A stretch of DNA of 23,473 nt from DASVSE01 sp036399715 (lineage in GTDB: Bacteria; Bacteroidota; Rhodothermia; Rhodothermales; Rubricoccaceae), in assembly GCA_036399715.1 (NCBI GenBank), contig DASWMO010000055.1:1-23473 (forward strand), read 5' to 3'. Numbering within the stretch: position 1 is the first letter of the stretch; every line of letters begins with the position of its first letter. Below, in pieces: positions 20,943 to 23,473 of the stretch. The notes under the pieces were generated by a model that was given only the letters and a program-made list of their open reading frames with translations, had not been told where the DNA came from and made no database searches. The position numbers and the translations under genes are program-made.

Positions 20943-20990
20943 TAGACTCGCGGGGTGCTGAGTCTAACCGTGGGCGGCAGATAATCCGCT
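20943..20990 (-). promoter_or_regulatory. AGCGGATTATCTG motif and hairpin leader (copy B)
   Basis: On the minus strand AGCGGATTATCTG (20990-20978) is followed by GGTTAGACTC and a stem formed by TAGACTC/GAGTCTA (20960-20966 and 20943-20949) with a 10-base loop, ending 35 bp before the start at 20908. It shares with copy A (18936-18999) the motif, the CGGTTAGACTC segment, and the AGTCTAGGCGGGC end. The spacing differs between copies but the stem is retained. Confidence 0.5.
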
Positions 20991-21040
20991 CGGTCTGACA
21001 ACTTCCGCGGCTCGGGCGAGAGCCCTCACCCTACGACCGC

Positions 21041-21235
21041 CTCACGCCACGAGAGGCCTGGGAGGAGCTGCGGATCAGCAAGACGACCTACAACAAGCTC
21101 GTCCGGGCCAACGTGCTCCGGCAGCTCCGCGACGAGACGGCCGGCATCGTCTTCGTCACGTGTGCCGAGCTCGACCGCTACAAGCGCGAGACCGGCAGCC
21201 GTCCCGGCCCCATCGCCAACCGCCGGGCCGTCTGA
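21041..21235 (+). pseudogene. Excisionase-like helix-turn-helix protein, start codon missing
   Basis: The frame reads LTPREAWEELRISKTTYNKL, then VRANVLRQLRDETAGIVFVT and CAELDRYKRETGSRPGP, ending at TGA 21233-21235. This is the MerR/HTH_17 excisionase layout: recognition helix, wing, then an 'E-L-x-R-Y' helix. Such proteins direct excision with the partner integrase, and it lies just upstream of the integrase on the same strand. No ATG, GTG or TTG occurs between the preceding in-frame stop (20996-20998) and the domain; the first usable one is a GTG at 21113 inside it. The 5' end therefore appears lost or frameshifted, or it uses an unusual start codon. A 14-bp direct repeat (CTGAGCGTGGCCGC) overlaps its stop codon (21232-21245, 21252-21265). 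Confidence 0.65.
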
Positions 21236-21290
21236 GCGTGGCCGCTGCGGCCTGAGCGTGGCCGCAACCGTTCCCCGCACACGGCGCCCA

Positions 21291-21320
21291 TTGATACCAC
21301 CCCTCCCGGCCCGGTACGCT
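21291..21320 (+). promoter_or_regulatory. Candidate integrase promoter
   Basis: TTGATA (21291-21296) and TACGCT (21315-21320) are 18 bp apart, in a relatively AT-rich stretch 57 bp upstream of the integrase start. The pattern fits a weak sigma-70-like promoter; the Bacteroidota-type consensus fits less well. Confidence 0.3.
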
Positions 21321-21376
21321 ACGCTTTGCCGACGCTCCGTCCGCATTCCACCCCCGCCGCAACCGCAGCAACCCCG

Positions 21377-22739
21377 ATGGCCAGGAACACACCGAAGCCG
21401 AAGAGACGGACCCTCCAACTCTCCGGCTACCGCGCCCCGAAGGGCGTCAAGAGCTGGTACCGCGAGTCGTCGGACTGGCCATCTTCACCGACGAGACCCG
21501 TCGACCCAAGAACCGCTGGGTGTCGCTCGACACGCACGCGGACCCGATCGCCGCCGGGCGCTTCATCGAGCGCGCGCAGGCCTACGACCTCGGGCAGTAC
21601 GACCCGTGGGGCCACCCCACCCGCTCGGTCACGTTCGGCGAGGCCGTCGAGGCGTTCCTGGCCGCCGACCCGCGCCTGCGCCAGTCCACGCGCGACGAGC
21701 GCCGGCAGACGCTGGAGCACCTCGCGGCGACCCTGCCCGGCGGCAAGGGCCTCGCCCTCTCCGCCGTCACGACGCAAGACCTCCGGGCCTTCCTCTACCG
21801 CGACGCGGTTGACAAGCATGGGATCGCGAAAGCCCGCCCTCTCGCCGCGTCGACACGTGCCGGCTACTACGCGTGGCTGCGGACGTTCTTCCGCTGGGCC
21901 GTCAAGACGAAGTCGCTCCGCGACGACCCGTCGGATACGGATCTCGAACGGCCCCGCGTGGAGCGCAAGGTTCCAGCCCATCTCACGCCGGCCGACGTCG
22001 ACCGGATCGTCGAGGCCTACCGCGCCGACGCAGGCGAGCGCGGCCACCGCTGGGAGCCGGGTGCGCTCGCGTGGTTCGAGCCCGTCGTGCTCTTCGCCGT
22101 CAACACCGGCATGCGCATCGGCGAGATCGTGGCGATGCGCTGGAGCGACGTCGTGCTACCCCGGCGCGGGTCGGGGCAGCACGGCAGGATCTATGTCCGC
22201 AACTACCGCCGCGCCGACGGCACCGAGCGCAAGACGAAGACGGAAGGGGACAGGACCGTCCCGGTCACGGCCGAGTGCCGGGACGTGCTGGAGACGCTCA
22301 TGGCAGCCCGTGCGACGGAAACGATGACGAGACGGTGTTCAAGGGCGTGCAGGGAGGACCGCTCGACGCGGGCCACGTCAGCCGCACGTTCCGGCGCTAC
22401 CGGCGGCTGGCCAAGCTGCTGGACGGGATCCACTTCCACAGCCTCCGGCATACGGCGGCGAGCTGGCTCGTCAGCCGCGGCGTCTCGCTCCGGCTCGTGC
22501 AGGACGTGCTCGGGCACTCGTCGATCCGCTCGACCGAGATCTACTCGCACCTGCTGCCCGGGGCGACGGACCTCATCGTCGAGGCGCTCGACGGGGTCCG
22601 CGATCCGAGGCCGCCCGCGCTGCCGTCGAGGCTCCCGTTGGCCTCTCCTGTTGCAGCTCTTGCGTCCAGCAACTCAGTTGCAACCGAAAAACGCACCGGT
22701 GCGAACTCGCACGAACTCAGACCGGAATCGACGAGGTAG
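21377..22739 (+). pseudogene. int: Tyrosine recombinase (phage/island integrase) with two frameshifts
   Basis: The gene starts MARNTPKPKRRTLQLSGYRA at ATG 21377. It shifts frame near 21467 (after KSWYRES, resuming VGLAIFTDETRRPKNRWVSL) and again near 22315 (after LETLMAARA, resuming GNDDETVFKGVQGG). Each break is cured by one added base, giving about 454 residues, a normal length. An N-terminal arm-binding part, a SAM-like core-binding domain (AVEAFLAADPRLRQSTRDER, TRAGYYAWLRTFFRWAV) and the catalytic domain follow. Catalytic residues are all present: Arg in NTGMRIGEI, HSLRH (His and Arg), LGHSS (His) and nucleophile Tyr in STEIYSHL. It lies beside the tRNA-Gly and surely catalysed the integration. 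As read it cannot make a full protein. Confidence 0.88.
22648..22684. repeat. Candidate integrase arm-binding sites near attR
   Basis: CTGTTGCAGC (22648-22657) and CAGTTGCAAC (22675-22684) share GTTGCA; between them GCAACTCAGTTGC (22669-22681) is an inverted repeat. In the opposite orientation the motif recurs inside attL (CCTGCAACTC, 2053-2062; GGCTGCAACC, 2123-2132). Copies at both inner ends fit arm-type sites of a tyrosine recombinase, although such short matches may be chance. They lie within the 3' coding region of int. Confidence 0.3.
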
Positions 22740-22751
22740 GTAGGGTCACTG

Positions 22752-22785
22752 AAAAAGGCCCTGCCGGGGTGGGCAGGGCCTTTTT
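22752..22785. terminator. Bidirectional terminator between integrase and tRNA-Gly
   Basis: AAAAAGGCCCTGCC (22752-22765) and GGCAGGGCCTTTTT (22772-22785) form a perfect 14-bp stem flanked by A and T runs. It ends the integrase on the plus strand and the tRNA-Gly on the minus strand. It nearly duplicates the terminator at 1962-1993 but has a different loop, so this copy came in with the island. Confidence 0.9.
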
Positions 22786-22787
22786 CT

Positions 22788-22835
22788 CGGAGCGGAACAC
22801 CGGACTCGAACCGGCGACCTCAACCTTGGCAAGGT
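22788..22835 (-). repeat. attR: 48-bp direct repeat within the intact tRNA-Gly
   Basis: Identical over 48 bp to 1998-2045. It covers tRNA positions 29-73 and three bases beyond the 3' end. Sequence identity ends sharply after GGCAAGGT, where the right copy continues as the tRNA 5' half and the left copy does not. Confidence 0.85.
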
Positions 22836-22863
22836 TGCGCTCTACCAACTGAGCTAGTTCCGC
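22791..22863 (-). tRNA. tRNA-Gly (anticodon GCC)
   Basis: Read on the minus strand, the 73 bases fold as a full cloverleaf: acceptor GCGGAAC/GTTCCGC, D arm GCTC-AGTTGGTA-GAGC, anticodon stem CAACC/GGTTG with loop TTGCCAA (anticodon GCC, glycine), variable loop AGGTC, and T arm GCCGG-TTCGAGT-CCGGT. The discriminator base is U, usual for tRNA-Gly, and CCA is not encoded. The 3' half was supplied by the inserted island and keeps the gene functional. Confidence 0.95.
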
Positions 22864-23022
22864 GAGCGAGTCCCAAGATACGCAGCCCCGGCGCAACGCG
22901 CCAACAGCCGGTGCTCTCTCGCGTCTCTTCACAATCCCCCTGCCCGGACAGAGGCGCCCTGCCTGCGAACCGCTCCCGATACGCCGCGTTCACCGCGCCC
23001 CCTTCCAGACTCCCCTCTCGAC

Positions 23023-23373
23023 ATGACGACCGAACAGCAAACCCTCATCGTGTCCGTGAACGCCAACGCCGACGACGCCTCGCGTATGCAGCAGATCGGC
23101 GCCCAGATCGGCGACGGCTGGCGCGTGATCCAGACGGTGATGCTCTCGGGTGAGGAGGCGAGCCCCGGCGGCGGCGCCGACGACTTCATGCGCCTCCAGG
23201 TCACCGTCGAGCGCGAGATCGACGACGACAACGTCGTCGTGGACGCCGACCGCGGAGGCGCCGCTGACCTCAAGGACATTGCCGTCACCGCCGCCTTCGA
23301 CGACTCGGACGAGGAGCCGACGCGCGAGTACACGGCCCCCGGGAGCGCCCTCCCGGACGAGCCGGCGGCCTGA
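23023..23373 (+). CDS. Hypothetical acidic cytoplasmic protein
   Basis: The 116-residue protein starts MTTEQQTLIVSVNANADDAS. It has a compact first half (strand, helix DASRMQQIGAQIGDGWRVIQTVML, strand MRLQVTVEREI), and an acidic, probably disordered C-terminal tail. The 'GWRVIQTVML' piece recalls small DUF4177-like alpha/beta proteins; this is weak. There is no signal peptide. Its stop overlaps the start of the rhomboid gene (TGATG at 23371-23375), so the two are coupled. It belongs to the right chromosomal flank. Confidence 0.7.
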   Translation: MTTEQQTLIVSVNANADDASRMQQIGAQIGDGWRVIQTVMLSGEEASPGGGADDFMRLQVTVEREIDDDNVVVDADRGGAADLKDIAVTAAFDDSDEEPTREYTAPGSALPDEPAA

Positions 23374-23473
23374 TGCTGTTCCCGATCGGTGACGATGACC
23401 GCGCGCTCTCGGGGCGCGCGGTCGTGACGCTCCTGCTCGTGCTCGCCAACGTCGCCGTGTTCGGGCTCCAGCT
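23373..23473 (+). CDS. Rhomboid-family intramembrane serine protease, N-terminus only
   Basis: The gene starts at ATG 23373 and runs off the window end. The visible 33 residues, MLFPIGDDDRALSGRAVVTL then LLVLANVAVFGLQ, match the usual rhomboid start: a short 'FPIGDD' cytoplasmic segment followed by the first transmembrane helix. The catalytic GxSG and His lie beyond the window, so activity cannot be judged. It is translationally coupled to the small gene before it. Confidence 0.75.
   Translation, partial: MLFPIGDDDRALSGRAVVTLLLVLANVAVFGLQ

Larger units (their letters stand above)
1998..22835. mobile_element. Putative integrative island / prophage remnant inserted in tRNA-Gly(GCC)
   Basis: The boundaries are a 48-bp identical direct repeat (1998-2045 and 22788-22835). 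The right copy is part of an intact tRNA-Gly; the left copy is a fragment covering tRNA positions 29-73 plus 3 bases. A tyrosine recombinase gene ends 48 bp before the right copy, and an excisionase-like gene precedes it. This matches the known arrangement of tRNA-targeting elements, where the incoming DNA restores the tRNA 3' end and displaces the old one. Interior phage genes (terminase fragment, amidase, holin-like protein) suggest prophage ancestry. Broken int, xis and terminase genes suggest it can no longer move by itself. The unit is about 20.8 kb. Confidence 0.82.

Noticed and set aside
19850..20998. A 382-codon plus-strand frame opposite the metallopeptidase lipoprotein
   Set aside because: The opposite strand has a lipobox and HELGH...E motif. 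This frame has neither domain nor plausible start.
1..23473. CRISPR array, rRNA genes or insertion sequences
   Set aside because: No regularly spaced repeats, no rRNA-like sequence, and no transposase-like protein were seen; the repeats present are explained by att sites, gene junctions and gene duplication.

Overview
The window is very GC-rich and rich in secreted proteins: many N-termini of the type 'MR-L-ALALAALLAGC' (lipoprotein signals), a Type IX secretion-type C-terminal sorting domain (12866-14704), and a family of head-repeat/Peptidase_S74 surface proteins. This combination suggests a halophilic or marine Rhodothermota bacterium (Rubricoccus/Rubrivirga-like). That assignment is inference; no rRNA or other marker gene is present.

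Layout. Positions 1-1993 and 22864-23473 look like ordinary chromosome: on the left the end of an FAD/NAD(P)-binding protein and a lipoprotein, on the right a small hypothetical protein and the start of a rhomboid protease. Between them lies a region of about 20.8 kb bounded by a 48-bp perfect direct repeat (1998-2045 and 22788-22835). The right copy is the 3' part of an intact tRNA-Gly(GCC) gene on the minus strand (22791-22863). The left copy is a 3' tRNA fragment only. Each copy is followed by a near-identical terminator hairpin. A tyrosine recombinase (21377-22739), preceded by an excisionase-like helix-turn-helix gene, sits directly against the intact tRNA. This is the classic signature of an integrative island in a tRNA gene.

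Island contents, left to right: a BamE/SmpA-like lipoprotein; a frameshifted SRAP (YedK/HMCES-type) gene; a tRNA-like remnant; an aldo/keto reductase; a small secreted protein; a two-TM protein; a decayed phage block on the minus strand (terminase fragment, holin-like membrane protein, amidase endolysin with an internal amber codon); a tightly packed 12-gene minus-strand operon of small lipoproteins and membrane proteins (8090-12232), in which several genes share the same short sequence at their overlapping stop/start junctions; a small basic protein on the plus strand; a large secreted protein with a sorting domain; three consecutive signal-peptide/head-repeat/S74-chaperone surface proteins, two of them clear duplicates; a 49-residue lipoprotein; a SnoaL-like protein; a four-TM protein; a lipoprotein with a HELGH metallopeptidase motif; and the excisionase/integrase module.

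Condition. Several mobility and phage genes are broken as read: the integrase has two single-base frameshifts, the excisionase has no visible start codon, the SRAP gene has one frameshift, the endolysin has one in-frame TAG, and the terminase is cut at both ends. The cell-envelope cargo is open. The simplest reading is an old, probably immobile prophage-derived island kept for its envelope and surface genes. Sequencing or assembly indels are an alternative for the frameshifts and should be ruled out first.
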